From: Opimibacter sp041746735
GTDB lineage: Bacteria; Bacteroidota; Bacteroidia; Chitinophagales; Saprospiraceae
NCBI GenBank assembly: GCA_041746735.1
Contig: JBGTGP010000049.1
Coordinates: 1-64,000, forward strand
Direction: 5' to 3'
Length of the DNA: 64,000 nt
Each line of letters opens with the position of its first letter. Positions within the stretch are counted from its first letter, which is position 1. The notes beneath the pieces were generated by a model that worked only from the letters and a program-made list of their open reading frames with translations, searched no databases and was not told the DNA's origin. Made by a program: the position numbers and the translations under genes. Shown in pieces: positions 18,842-27,957 of the stretch.

Positions 18842-19864
18842 TCACCAGAATAGCTTCGAAATGACCCAAAGGGGGAGTATTTCGACGGCGCAAAGATACA
18901 CAAAAAAGAGAAACAGACTGTGAACGATCAAATGTCGGGCCGTCAGGAACCATCGAAGCTGCCGCATGAAATAGGCCAGCACTATAGCTGTAGTACCAGT
19001 GATAATCAGACCTTTAGCTATTGATTCCGGGCCAAAAAGGAGTAGAATATTGACCGGAAGAAGGATCAATCCTACCATGATATTGAAGATACTGATATCA
19101 AACCCAAACAGGGTCATTTCCTTGTCATTATTGAACAACCATCTGAGATACCGAATGACACCATGTCGCATCAGATATACACCTGCCACCAGACCCAAAC
19201 AACCCCATAACGTGGAGGATAAGGCACCTCCATGATCGAAAAAACGCAAGGCCAAAAAGAGAAACAATCCTGCCTGCATCACAAAGACCGTGTATCCCAT
19301 CATCAGCAAGATTTGGCGCATGGTATTGCGCTGATTACGATGGTGTAGCGAACTATAGTTTTCATTGGAGATCACTCGCCAAAGGTCCCGGACAAAACTC
19401 CGCTCCACATTGACGATAAAGATGATCAGGAGCAAACTCAGCAGGACGAAGAAGACCTGAAATCCCTTGGAGGATTTGGTGACGGGATCTGACCTCTTCG
19501 CTCCCGGGATACTTTCCTTTTCTTTCGGGACGACAGAAGGCACCACCAGATCAGCACCTCCGTTGGTAGCGGGCTCCACGATAGCGAATGGATTGTCCGA
19601 AGCCGATCTACCGGTAGAATCTCCTGACAACAAAGGTGAATTATCAGAAGCCGTATCGGGTTGATTAGTCAGGTCTCCAGCCCGGATATGAGCAACCGGA
19701 GCGGTGATCGTATCCTGGAGCGTATTAGTTGGTGACGGAGTAGCCGTAGGAATGGAGGCGGGTCCTGTTGGGCGGAATTTCAGATCAAATGGGTTCCCCG
19801 AAGTCTGGCTCCAAGCCCACCATGTACAGCAGACCAGTGTGAAAGTTCCCAGGAAACGGTTCAT
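18842..19864 (-). CDS. DUF4271 membrane protein
   Basis: About 340 residues. A signal peptide (MNRFLGTFTLVCCTWWAWSQT) is followed by a low-complexity Ser/Thr/Pro-rich stretch of roughly 100 residues, then about seven membrane segments typical of DUF4271. The role of the family is unknown. It is regularly found next to hemD in Bacteroidota, as here (26-nt gap, same strand), suggesting a link with envelope or tetrapyrrole metabolism. I place the start at 19864, where the signal peptide begins; an ATG at 19909 would put 15 extra residues in front. Confidence 0.85.
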   Translation of the reverse strand: MNRFLGTFTLVCCTWWAWSQTSGNPFDLKFRPTGPASIPTATPSPTNTLQDTITAPVAHIRAGDLTNQPDTASDNSPLLSGDSTGRSASDNPFAIVEPATNGGADLVVPSVVPKEKESIPGAKRSDPVTKSSKGFQVFFVLLSLLLIIFIVNVERSFVRDLWRVISNENYSSLHHRNQRNTMRQILLMMGYTVFVMQAGLFLFLALRFFDHGGALSSTLWGCLGLVAGVYLMRHGVIRYLRWLFNNDKEMTLFGFDISIFNIMVGLILLPVNILLLFGPESIAKGLIITGTTAIVLAYFMRQLRWFLTARHLIVHSLFLFFVYLCAVEILPLWVISKLFW

Positions 19865-19963
19865 GGGGGCAAAGGTAGGTATCTTGGTGACAACGTCACG
19901 AAGCCACAAGCCTGATAACCCCTGATGACAGAAAAAGAGCCCTCAAATCATTTAGCCTCAGGC

Positions 19964-22276
19964 CTAAAAATCAAATCGCAAACGGATACTCACCGATCTG
20001 CCTGGCTCATCCGCGAAATATCTCAGCCGGTTGAGATAATCCCGATACCGGGTATTCAGGACATTGTCACAGGCCACACTGAAATGCAGAACATCCTGCC
20101 GAATTTTGATGCCGGTGGCAAAACGAAGCGTCAGTAGAAAGTAATCGTCAGGCGGCTCCAGCAATTCGCTTTCCACATCCCACTGCCTTTGCCTGGCATG
20201 GTAGATACCTTCCACCTGTACCTTGCTGCTCTTCCACACCCGGTGATCATGAAACGCCCAGGAGATCATACTCTTGATCTGTAATGGTGGCAACAAACTA
20301 ATCGACCGCTGATCCGAAATCGTGGTACCCCGGATCCAGGACAGCGAAGACATCCATTCCAGATGGTGCGAAAAATCAGACACCCATATCACATCCACAC
20401 CGCGCAACCAGGCATGCTCCTGCACATAGGTATAGACCGGAAAGGCGCCGCGTATCGTAAGCCGCAATTCATCCTCCGGGCGCAGATAGATATAATCCCG
20501 AATCAAATGGGAGTATATCGTCACCTCAGCATGGAAGAACGATTTGACTTCGATCATTTGGGTCAGCATGGATTTAATCGATGTTTCAGACCGCAGATTC
20601 CAATCCCCTTCTTCAATGCCGGCGACGCCCTGATGTAGACCCGCGCTATAGAGTTCATTGGCTTCCGGGGCGCGTCTGGCCAATACATGTTGCATACGGG
20701 TTTCGAGATCAGCGGCAGGATTATAGCGCACCCCGGCTGACAGCGCCACATCATGCATGATATGGTTCCTGGTGATGATCTCCCGTGGAAGTGTATTGGT
20801 GATAGCCCAGACGCGCATAGCCTGGAGATCGTACCGGGCACCGGCTTCCAGCGTAAACACCCCTTTCGGGTATTGGCCGACACCAAAGAGACCCGCCTGG
20901 CCTTCGCGGTAGTCCGGAATCAGGGGCAATATCCCCGTCTGTGCATCATTGGTATTATCTGTCCATCTGAATTGGGCACCCCATTTATACCTTACTTTCC
21001 CTCGATCGTTGAGATACCTGGTCTGAAGGGCATGTGACCAAAGAGCCATATCCAGCGCCGGTTTTTCAGAACGATCTCCCCGCCGGATATCAAATTCCTG
21101 CCGATGATTTAATTGTAGACCATAGGTCCACTCCCAAAAGGCAAACTCTTCCACGATTTTCTTTCCGGAATACTTCAACAGATGATGATCGACTTTCTGC
21201 CTTGGAGCAGCAATGGAATAGGCGAAATCATCTCTCACATTGAAAGGTCGCTCACGCCCTATGGCTTCTTCCAGGTCTGTCAGATTACTGATATGGGCAC
21301 CGGCAAAAATACCCGGCTGCATCCTGATGTAACTGTAATACAGGTGATGTTGTGTGTGCTCTGACGGCCTGAAAACAGTCTGCAGAGAACCACCATATTC
21401 CGATGTTCCGGTATTGGTCAGAAAGTAATCCGGTGTGGATTGATCTCCGGCTTTCTTGAGAGATGAGGTCACGCGCCAGTCAAACTTATCCATCGAGCTG
21501 TTGATTCTGGCCTGAAGGACATGCGCCCTGCCATTGTCGGTGAAGGTGTATCCGACCGTCCCATGAAGGTGGGGGTCACGGAGGATTGGTCCTGCCTCCA
21601 CGATCACGGCTCCCCCAAGGGCCTGTGATCCGTACTCGATGGCATCTGATCCCTTGACGACTGTGATCCGGTCTGCTGTATTGGGATCGATCTCCGGGGC
21701 ATGATCAACACCCCATTGTTGTCCAGCCTGCAAAAGGCCATTGTTGATGATCGCAACCCGGTTGCCAAACATGCCATGAATGACCGGTTTGGCAATACCT
21801 CCGCCGTTGCGCAGTGAACGAACGCCAGTCACTTCATCCACCAGATCAGCCAGTGACTGCCCGCTCCGGTTTCGTATCATCGATGCTGTCAGAGTCTGGC
21901 GGGTTTGACTTTCCTGATAGGAACCTGTCTCTCCCTCTACCACGATCTCCCGCAACAACTGGCTATGATGCTCCAGATAAAACGTAAAAACCGTATCCCG
22001 ACTGACCGTCACGTAATAATGGCCTGGCGGACAGCCCACATGGTATATCTGGATATGATAGGCGCCGGCGCAAAATCCTCCGAGACGAAAATAGCCTGCA
22101 CTGTCTGCTATTACGCTGCGGTTGCCTTCGCGGAAAGCCACTGAAGTATACTCTAGTGGCTCCTTTGTGGCTTTATCCAGGATGCGTCCGGAAATGGTCA
22201 GCGTACACTTCTGGGCGAATAAAAATCCGCCCAGAAGCATAGCTATTATAATGGAAATAAAACGCTGAAGCATCAT
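19964..22276 (-). CDS. TonB-dependent outer-membrane receptor (putative metal uptake)
   Basis: A 770-residue receptor: signal peptide, carboxypeptidase-regulatory-like domain (GRILDKATKEPLEYTSVAF, residues about 28-100), plug domain (SLADLVDEVTGVRSLRNGGGIAKPVIHGMFGNRVAIINNGLLQAGQQWGVDHAPEID) and a 22-strand barrel ending in SVSIRLRFDF with a C-terminal Phe. It imports a substrate across the outer membrane using TonB energy. The start overlaps the stop of the upstream lipoprotein gene by 4 nt. Its neighbours (GDEHQ-type lipoprotein and His-rich protein) suggest zinc or another transition metal rather than a glycan. Confidence 0.92.
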   Translation of the reverse strand: MMLQRFISIIIAMLLGGFLFAQKCTLTISGRILDKATKEPLEYTSVAFREGNRSVIADSAGYFRLGGFCAGAYHIQIYHVGCPPGHYYVTVSRDTVFTFYLEHHSQLLREIVVEGETGSYQESQTRQTLTASMIRNRSGQSLADLVDEVTGVRSLRNGGGIAKPVIHGMFGNRVAIINNGLLQAGQQWGVDHAPEIDPNTADRITVVKGSDAIEYGSQALGGAVIVEAGPILRDPHLHGTVGYTFTDNGRAHVLQARINSSMDKFDWRVTSSLKKAGDQSTPDYFLTNTGTSEYGGSLQTVFRPSEHTQHHLYYSYIRMQPGIFAGAHISNLTDLEEAIGRERPFNVRDDFAYSIAAPRQKVDHHLLKYSGKKIVEEFAFWEWTYGLQLNHRQEFDIRRGDRSEKPALDMALWSHALQTRYLNDRGKVRYKWGAQFRWTDNTNDAQTGILPLIPDYREGQAGLFGVGQYPKGVFTLEAGARYDLQAMRVWAITNTLPREIITRNHIMHDVALSAGVRYNPAADLETRMQHVLARRAPEANELYSAGLHQGVAGIEEGDWNLRSETSIKSMLTQMIEVKSFFHAEVTIYSHLIRDYIYLRPEDELRLTIRGAFPVYTYVQEHAWLRGVDVIWVSDFSHHLEWMSSLSWIRGTTISDQRSISLLPPLQIKSMISWAFHDHRVWKSSKVQVEGIYHARQRQWDVESELLEPPDDYFLLTLRFATGIKIRQDVLHFSVACDNVLNTRYRDYLNRLRYFADEPGRSVSIRLRFDF

Positions 22277-22830
22277 TCAATGGTCAGTGGGAAGGTCACT
22301 TCTATGTCCGTCTCTCCCCCGGCAAACGTAATATCTCCGTTGCTGACGCCTGTGGCTGTTTTAACCGGGAGATGCCGGAGGATGATCGTCAGCGTGCCTG
22401 TCGCCGCTTCCCCCGCGGTAAGGGTTGTTGCAAGACCCAGCGGAAAACCATCGGAATCGGTATCCGCATACTGGACCAGAGTCCCTGTCCCGCTGACGAT
22501 GTAAAAGAGTTGATGTTCATCGCCTTCTTCCTCCACCTCCTCCGTGATATCCTCTGTGGGATTGACGGATTCGTTGAACAGTGCGATCACTCCGTTGTAG
22601 ACAACTCCGGCAGACAGCGTACCGGCCATGATCTCGGGCTCTGCTCCGCCATCACCGTCCAGGTCTTGAAACATCATGACCACAGGGACACCGCCAGCCT
22701 GGGGTGTCAGGGTATAGATAAGGGTCGTGATCAGTTCTTCCTCATTCGGGATCTCCGGATCTTTCTTACAGGAGGTGAATGCTATCAATACAATAACAGG
22801 GAGTATATATAAAAGCTTATGTGCTTTCAT
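22273..22830 (-). CDS. GDEHQ-type lipoprotein beside a TonB receptor
   Basis: A 185-residue lipoprotein (lipobox with C21 in IAFTSCKKD) of a Bacteroidota family sometimes labelled type 1 periplasmic-binding-fold superfamily. Characteristic parts are MMFQDLDGDGGAEPEI, ALFNESVNPTEDITEEVEEEGDEHQLFYI and a C-terminal FAGGETDIEVTFPLTIE. The acidic EEVEEEGDEH stretch could bind metal. It overlaps the downstream TonB receptor gene by 4 nt and likely works with it at the cell surface. Function is inferred from position only. Confidence 0.8.
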   Translation of the reverse strand: MKAHKLLYILPVIVLIAFTSCKKDPEIPNEEELITTLIYTLTPQAGGVPVVMMFQDLDGDGGAEPEIMAGTLSAGVVYNGVIALFNESVNPTEDITEEVEEEGDEHQLFYIVSGTGTLVQYADTDSDGFPLGLATTLTAGEAATGTLTIILRHLPVKTATGVSNGDITFAGGETDIEVTFPLTIE

Positions 22831-22880
22831 GGTGTACGAATTTTACTTGTTTGAAAAAAGAGTATACGACAATAGGGCCG

Positions 22881-22894
22881 CAGCGATATCGCTG
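22881..22894. repeat. 14-bp perfect palindrome inside the metal-uptake cassette
   Basis: CAGCGATATCGCTG is fully self-complementary and lies in the 96-bp gap between the His-rich gene and the lipoprotein gene. It may be an operator for the two downstream genes or an RNA hairpin. Confidence 0.5.
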
Positions 22895-22926
22895 TGCCGC
22901 GTGCACTATATCACATTACAGTGCCA

Positions 22927-23346
22927 TCAGGCAGACTGCATGGGAGGACCTCTGTCATGATGAAAATATACACTGGCTACAAGAGGATTGTTGATGTAGG
23001 TATATTGCTGTATCGACGGGGCAGGGCTACAGAGGTAGAGTTGGGCTTGCTCGGCTTTAAGGTATCGGGTGACGATGCTGGGGCAGAGATCACAATCGTC
23101 CGGAGCTGTGGTAAAGTGAAACTTATGTTCACAACCTCCACTACTTCCCGGATGATAAATGCTGATATGGCAAGGGTCCGTGTGGCACGTATCGCTGGCA
23201 TGCAGGTCGTGATCGTGATGAACGTGGGGCAATGAACCTGAAGGCAGGAGAAAAACCAACAGGTAGAGGACCAATAACAAAGTCGCTCCCGTCCTCACTC
23301 CGGGTGGGTAGATCTGATTATGACCGATATCGTCAGATGATCTCAT
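22927..23346 (-). CDS. Small His/Cys-rich membrane-anchored protein
   Basis: A 139-residue protein: one hydrophobic N-terminal segment (about residues 22-36), then a His-rich stretch (HVHHDHDLHASDTCHTDPCHISIYH), a CEHKFHF motif and C-D-L-C, with a C-terminus FHHDRGPPMQSA. The many His and Cys residues point to binding of Zn, Cu or Ni outside the cytoplasm. It heads the cassette with the lipoprotein and TonB receptor on the same strand. I know similar short proteins ending near RGPP beside TonB receptors in Bacteroidota, but no biochemical role. Confidence 0.7.
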   Translation of the reverse strand: MRSSDDIGHNQIYPPGVRTGATLLLVLYLLVFLLPSGSLPHVHHDHDLHASDTCHTDPCHISIYHPGSSGGCEHKFHFTTAPDDCDLCPSIVTRYLKAEQAQLYLCSPAPSIQQYTYINNPLVASVYFHHDRGPPMQSA

Positions 23347-23420
23347 ACAGCAATGCTAAAGGTACGAACAACCTATCAGGTGACGGGTTCATGAAGAGGG
23401 ACTTTATCAACAGGGCATTT

Positions 23421-23428
23421 TATCTTTG
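23421..23428 (+). promoter_or_regulatory. -7 promoter box before pdxH
   Basis: TATCTTTG fits the Bacteroidota -7 consensus TAnnTTTG and lies 43 nt upstream of the pdxH ATG. No well-placed TTTG -33 box is visible, so the assignment is tentative. Confidence 0.4.
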
Positions 23429-23471
23429 CGAGAATAAACGTGCTGCCATTCTGCAGGATGTATAAAAATGA

Positions 23472-24125
23472 ATGTCCTTGAGTAACCCGGAGCACCTGCG
23501 CAAAGCCTACCACAAAAGCACCCTGGACGTATCCGATCTGACTCCGGAGCCGCTGGATTTGTTTCGCCGATGGTGGCATGAAGCTATTGATGCGGTTATT
23601 GAGGAAGCCAATGCCATGACGCTGGCGACCGTTGATGCATCGGGCAGACCGGCTGCACGGATAGTCTTGTTGAAGGGACTTTCTAACGAAGGTTTTGAGT
23701 TTTTTACCAATTACGAAAGCCCTAAAGCCCGGGATATGGCGTACAATCCCCATGTGGCATTGTTGTTTTTCTGGAAGGAATTGGAGCGACAGATCCGGAT
23801 CGAAGGGACTGCAGAAAAATTACCGCCTGAGCGATCTACAACGTATTTTCAATCGAGACCGAGAGGCAGTCAGATCGGAGCATGGTCTTCGCCACAAAGT
23901 CAGATTATCCCGGATCGTGAACTGCTGGACCTCAATCTGCGGGCAATGGAGACCACCTATAAAGGTGTAGATCCGCTTCCCCGGCCTGACCATTGGGGCG
24001 GATTTCTGGTCCGTCCTTCCGTATACGAATTCTGGCAGGGCCGTTCGGACCGCATGCATGACCGGTTCAGGTATACACGACATCTCGAAGACGGTCTCTG
24101 GAAAGCAGACCGGCTGGCGCCCTGA
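23472..24125 (+). CDS. pdxH: Pyridoxamine 5'-phosphate oxidase
   Basis: A 217-residue FMN-dependent PdxH. Conserved regions are PNAMTLATVD-like (NAMTLATVDASGRPAARIVLLKG), FEFFTNYESPKARDMAYNPHVALLFFWKELERQIRIEG, SRPRGSQIGAWSSPQS and the C-terminal WQGRSDRMHDRFRYTR. It oxidises pyridoxine or pyridoxamine 5'-phosphate to pyridoxal 5'-phosphate. Length is standard and the gene is monocistronic, divergent from the metal cassette. Confidence 0.96.
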   Translation: MSLSNPEHLRKAYHKSTLDVSDLTPEPLDLFRRWWHEAIDAVIEEANAMTLATVDASGRPAARIVLLKGLSNEGFEFFTNYESPKARDMAYNPHVALLFFWKELERQIRIEGTAEKLPPERSTTYFQSRPRGSQIGAWSSPQSQIIPDRELLDLNLRAMETTYKGVDPLPRPDHWGGFLVRPSVYEFWQGRSDRMHDRFRYTRHLEDGLWKADRLAP

Positions 24126-24193
24126 TGGAAATTGATAAAGACTGGATTAAAGGAGTCCCGGCGGATCAGAGAACGGCTACGAAAAAACCTTTC

Positions 24194-24772
24194 TCAAAGC
24201 ACTAACTCCTTTTCTTCGATGAGTTTGCGGATATTGATCAGCGCATAGCGCATCCGACCCAGCGCAGTATTAATGCTCACATCAGTCAGACAGGCGATTT
24301 CCTTGAATGACATATCGGCATAATGGCGGAGGATCACGACTTCACGTTGTTCGGTCGGCAGCATATCTACCAAAGTCCGGACACGATCATAGGTCTGATC
24401 GCGCATCATGCTGACTTCGCGGTTGGGCACATCACTTTCGAGCACATCAAAGATGTCAAACGTCTCTGTTGGGGATACCTTGGCGCGGCGTTTGGAGCGG
24501 CGGAACTGGTCCACACACATATTGTAGGAGATCCGAAGCGCCCATTGGAGGAATTTGCCTTCGTGATTGTACTTTCCTTTGCGAAGGGTATCGATGATTT
24601 TGATAAATACATCCTGAAACAGATCATCGGCCAGTTCACGGTCTTTGGTGAACATATAGATCGAGGAGTAAATCTTGGCTTTGTGGCGATGAAGCAGGAA
24701 GGCAAAAGCGGCCTCGTCTCCGGCCAGGTAGGCATCAATTAGTTGTTGGTCATTGAGCGATTGCAACTGCAT
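24194..24772 (-). CDS. ECF-type RNA polymerase sigma factor
   Basis: A 192-residue ECF sigma factor. Region 2 is ADDLFQDVFIKIIDTLRKGKYNHEGKFLQWALRISYNMCVDQFRR; region 4 is LPTEQREVVILRHYADMSFKEIACLTDVSINTALGRMRYALINIRK. No anti-sigma gene is adjacent; the gene is flanked by pdxH (convergent) and uvrA (divergent). The regulon cannot be read from the window. Confidence 0.93.
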   Translation of the reverse strand: MQLQSLNDQQLIDAYLAGDEAAFAFLLHRHKAKIYSSIYMFTKDRELADDLFQDVFIKIIDTLRKGKYNHEGKFLQWALRISYNMCVDQFRRSKRRAKVSPTETFDIFDVLESDVPNREVSMMRDQTYDRVRTLVDMLPTEQREVVILRHYADMSFKEIACLTDVSINTALGRMRYALINIRKLIEEKELVL

Positions 24773-25094
24773 ACTACACGTGTTTTTATAGTGATAGAAA
24801 GGGTCGGATCCGAGGACAAATCCTTGTCTTAAAAACAGTGTAGTGTTGCTACTATAGAATGATTTTTATTTTGACCAAAATTGAAATCTGCTGCTAAGCT
24901 AAGTGAATTCTATCCGTTGTGCCAAATTTTTTTTAGTGTACGAATTATTTAACATGAACTTAACGCCCGCCTCCATAGTTTTGCTGCCCGGCAATGTCGT
25001 TGTGGAAGATGGTATTTTTACAGGGCAAAAACTGCGCCAAATTCGATCCAGTATGGCTGTAAAGCTCAAATCCAGAACCGTTACGGCCGAGGTT

Positions 25095-27905
25095 ATGCCC
25101 CTGAAATCCAGGCAAATAGAGATTATCGGTGCCCGGAGCAATAACCTGAAAAACGTTTCGGTCTCCATACCGAAAAACAAGCTGGTGGTGGTCACCGGTC
25201 TTTCCGGCAGTGGAAAATCCTCCTTGATCATGGACACACTATATGCCGAAGGTCAGCGCCGATATGTTGAAAGTCTGAGTTCATATGCCCGGCAGTTTCT
25301 CAACCGGATGAAAAAGCCGGATGTGGATCATATCCGGGGAATTTGTCCCGCGATCGCAATTGAGCAACGTGTCACGGGAGGCAATGCCAGGAGTACCGTC
25401 GGCTCCATGACGGAGATCTATGATTATCTGCGGCTCCTGTACGCCCGCGTCGGGCAGACGATCAGTCCTGTATCAGGTGAACGCGTCCGAAAACACAGCG
25501 TCACGGACGTGGTACATCATGTCACGGGATTCGAGAGCGGTGCCCGGCTTTTGATTATATCGCCGCTAAGCATCCAGGATGATAAAAGAACGATTGAAAA
25601 AGAATGCCAGCTTCTGCTCCAAAAAGGGTACAACCGTATCCAATGGAAAGGAGAGACGTTGCGGATTGAAGACTTCCTGACCGGGCACAAAACGGTGATC
25701 AAGCAAAAAGCCCATACCCTGCCTAAAGGCGATCTCAGCCTCGTGGTTGACCGGTTTCCGGTCTCCCAGGATCCCGATTTTATCAAGCGGGTAGCGGACA
25801 GCGTACAGACCGCTTTCTACGAAGCGGAAGGTGAGTGTATCGTAGAGGCGGAGGACGGTATACGGGCAGAATTCAACAATCGGTTTGAACTGGACGGCAT
25901 GACTTTTATCGAACCCGAACCCAAATTATTTAACTACAACAATCCTGTCGGTGCATGTCCGCGTTGTGAAGGATTTGGCAAGATCATCGGGATCGATGAA
26001 GACAAGGTCATCCCTGATCCCACACTGAGTCTCTACGCCGGTGCCGTCGTTGCCTGGAGTGGTGAAAAGTCGTCACAATGGCAACAGGATTTTATCCGAA
26101 AGGCCAACAAAATCAATTTCCCCATTCACAGACCGTATATCGATCTGTCCCGGGAGGAGAAAAAAATCCTGTGGCAAGGCCAGGGAGATATCCGGGGTAT
26201 CCATGGTTATTTTCGGGAACTGGAACAAGGGATTTATAAAATTCAAAATCGGGTAGCTCTGGCACGTTACAGGGGGAGGACCACCTGTACGGATTGTGGT
26301 GGCGGACGATTACGTCCTGAGGCTACCTATGTTAAAGTCAATGGCAAATCGATACCCGAGCTTGCGAATATGTCCATCCGGGATCTCAAGCTCTTTTTTG
26401 AGCGTCTGTCGCTATCACCAGTAGAAGAAAAAACGGCAGCCCGCATATTGATTGAAATTCGTAACCGATTGCACACCATGTCCGAAGTCGGGCTTGGTTA
26501 CCTGCATCTGGAACGTATCTCCTCTACCCTCTCTGGCGGAGAGACACAGCGTATCCATCTCACACGCAACCTTGGAAGCAACTTGACCAGTTCCCTGTAT
26601 ATCCTTGACGAGCCCAGTATCGGGCTACATCCTCAGGATACCGGGCAATTACTCAAGGTATTGCATGCCTTGCGTGATCTGGGTAATACCGTTGTGGTGG
26701 TCGAGCATGAAGAAGAAATCATCCGGCGCGCAGATTATATCATTGATGTAGGTCCGGCGGCTGGTATTCATGGAGGTGAGATTGTGTACGCGGGATCCTA
26801 TACAGATTTTCTGGAAAAAAAGATCGCCGGTAAACCCAGTCTGACCCAGCAATATCTGACTGGTCAAATGACTGTGCCGACACCATCGAAGCGCAGGACA
26901 TCGCCTAATAAAATCCTGATCCAGGGGGCTCGTTTGCACAACCTGATGCAGGTTGATGCCCAGATCCCTTTGTTTTGTATGACGGTGGTCACTGGTGTAA
27001 GTGGATCAGGCAAAACAACACTCATTCGCCACATCCTTGAGCCTGCACTCTCTAACCTTCTGGGCCTGACCAGTGGTTCGAATGCACATCTGCTCAAATC
27101 ACTTTCCGGGGATATTCAACGGATACAAGGCATTGAAGTGATTGGGCAGCAGGCGCTTGGGCGGAGTTCGCGTTCGAATCCCATCACGTACATCAAGGCG
27201 TACGACGCGATCCGTAAACTTATGACGGATCAGCATCTCGCTAAAGTGAATGGCTACAAGCCTAAACATTTTTCCTTCAATGTAGAAGGTGGTCGGTGTG
27301 AAACCTGTAAGGGTGACGGGGAGATCGTGGTGGAGATGCAGTTTCTTGCCGACGTCAAACTGCTATGTGAAGAATGCGGAGGCAAGCGTTTTCAAAAGCC
27401 GATTCTCGACATCCGGTATAATGGTAAAAACATCTTTGACATTCTGGAGCTGAGTGTGGATGAGGCCATCCAGTTTTTTGCAGATGAAAAAGACATTGCG
27501 GAGCGGCTGCAACCTCTGCAGGATGTGGGACTGGGCTATATAAAGCTCGGCCAGGCTTCCAGTACTTTATCAGGTGGAGAGGCGCAACGGGTAAAACTCG
27601 CATCGTTTCTGGGCCGGGAGCGGGATGACCGGCATCTGTTGTTCATCTTTGACGAGCCGACGACCGGATTGCACTTTCATGATATCAATGTGTTGCTCCG
27701 CGCGCTCAATGCCCTGGTAGAAAAAGGGCATACTGTTGTAATCATAGAGCACAATCTGGAAGTGATCAAGACCGCCGACTGGGTGATTGATATGGGCCCA
27801 GGAGGGGGTGATGAAGGTGGTCGAGTAGTGGTACAGGGTACCCCCGAGCAGGTGGCACGGCATGCCGAAAGTATAACCGGACAATATCTAAAAGGAAAAC
27901 TCTAA
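25095..27905 (+). CDS. uvrA: Excinuclease ABC subunit A
   Basis: A UvrA of about 936 residues from the ATG at 25095, the family's usual length. Two ABC ATPase modules carry Walker A GLSGSGKSSL and GVSGSGKTTLI, signatures LSGGETQRIHL and LSGGEAQRVKL, and two zinc modules (CPRCEGFG..CTDCGGGRL and CETCKGDG..CEECGGKRF). It recognises DNA lesions in nucleotide excision repair with UvrB. The open frame extends upstream to 24903 and an ATG at 25053 is also possible; the extra N-terminal residues have no family counterpart. Confidence 0.97.
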   Translation: MPLKSRQIEIIGARSNNLKNVSVSIPKNKLVVVTGLSGSGKSSLIMDTLYAEGQRRYVESLSSYARQFLNRMKKPDVDHIRGICPAIAIEQRVTGGNARSTVGSMTEIYDYLRLLYARVGQTISPVSGERVRKHSVTDVVHHVTGFESGARLLIISPLSIQDDKRTIEKECQLLLQKGYNRIQWKGETLRIEDFLTGHKTVIKQKAHTLPKGDLSLVVDRFPVSQDPDFIKRVADSVQTAFYEAEGECIVEAEDGIRAEFNNRFELDGMTFIEPEPKLFNYNNPVGACPRCEGFGKIIGIDEDKVIPDPTLSLYAGAVVAWSGEKSSQWQQDFIRKANKINFPIHRPYIDLSREEKKILWQGQGDIRGIHGYFRELEQGIYKIQNRVALARYRGRTTCTDCGGGRLRPEATYVKVNGKSIPELANMSIRDLKLFFERLSLSPVEEKTAARILIEIRNRLHTMSEVGLGYLHLERISSTLSGGETQRIHLTRNLGSNLTSSLYILDEPSIGLHPQDTGQLLKVLHALRDLGNTVVVVEHEEEIIRRADYIIDVGPAAGIHGGEIVYAGSYTDFLEKKIAGKPSLTQQYLTGQMTVPTPSKRRTSPNKILIQGARLHNLMQVDAQIPLFCMTVVTGVSGSGKTTLIRHILEPALSNLLGLTSGSNAHLLKSLSGDIQRIQGIEVIGQQALGRSSRSNPITYIKAYDAIRKLMTDQHLAKVNGYKPKHFSFNVEGGRCETCKGDGEIVVEMQFLADVKLLCEECGGKRFQKPILDIRYNGKNIFDILELSVDEAIQFFADEKDIAERLQPLQDVGLGYIKLGQASSTLSGGEAQRVKLASFLGRERDDRHLLFIFDEPTTGLHFHDINVLLRALNALVEKGHTVVIIEHNLEVIKTADWVIDMGPGGGDEGGRVVVQGTPEQVARHAESITGQYLKGKL

Positions 27906-27957
27906 CTTTCCCCATACCATTGGTGGTTCAAGAATCCGGTATACAACAGGCAACCTG

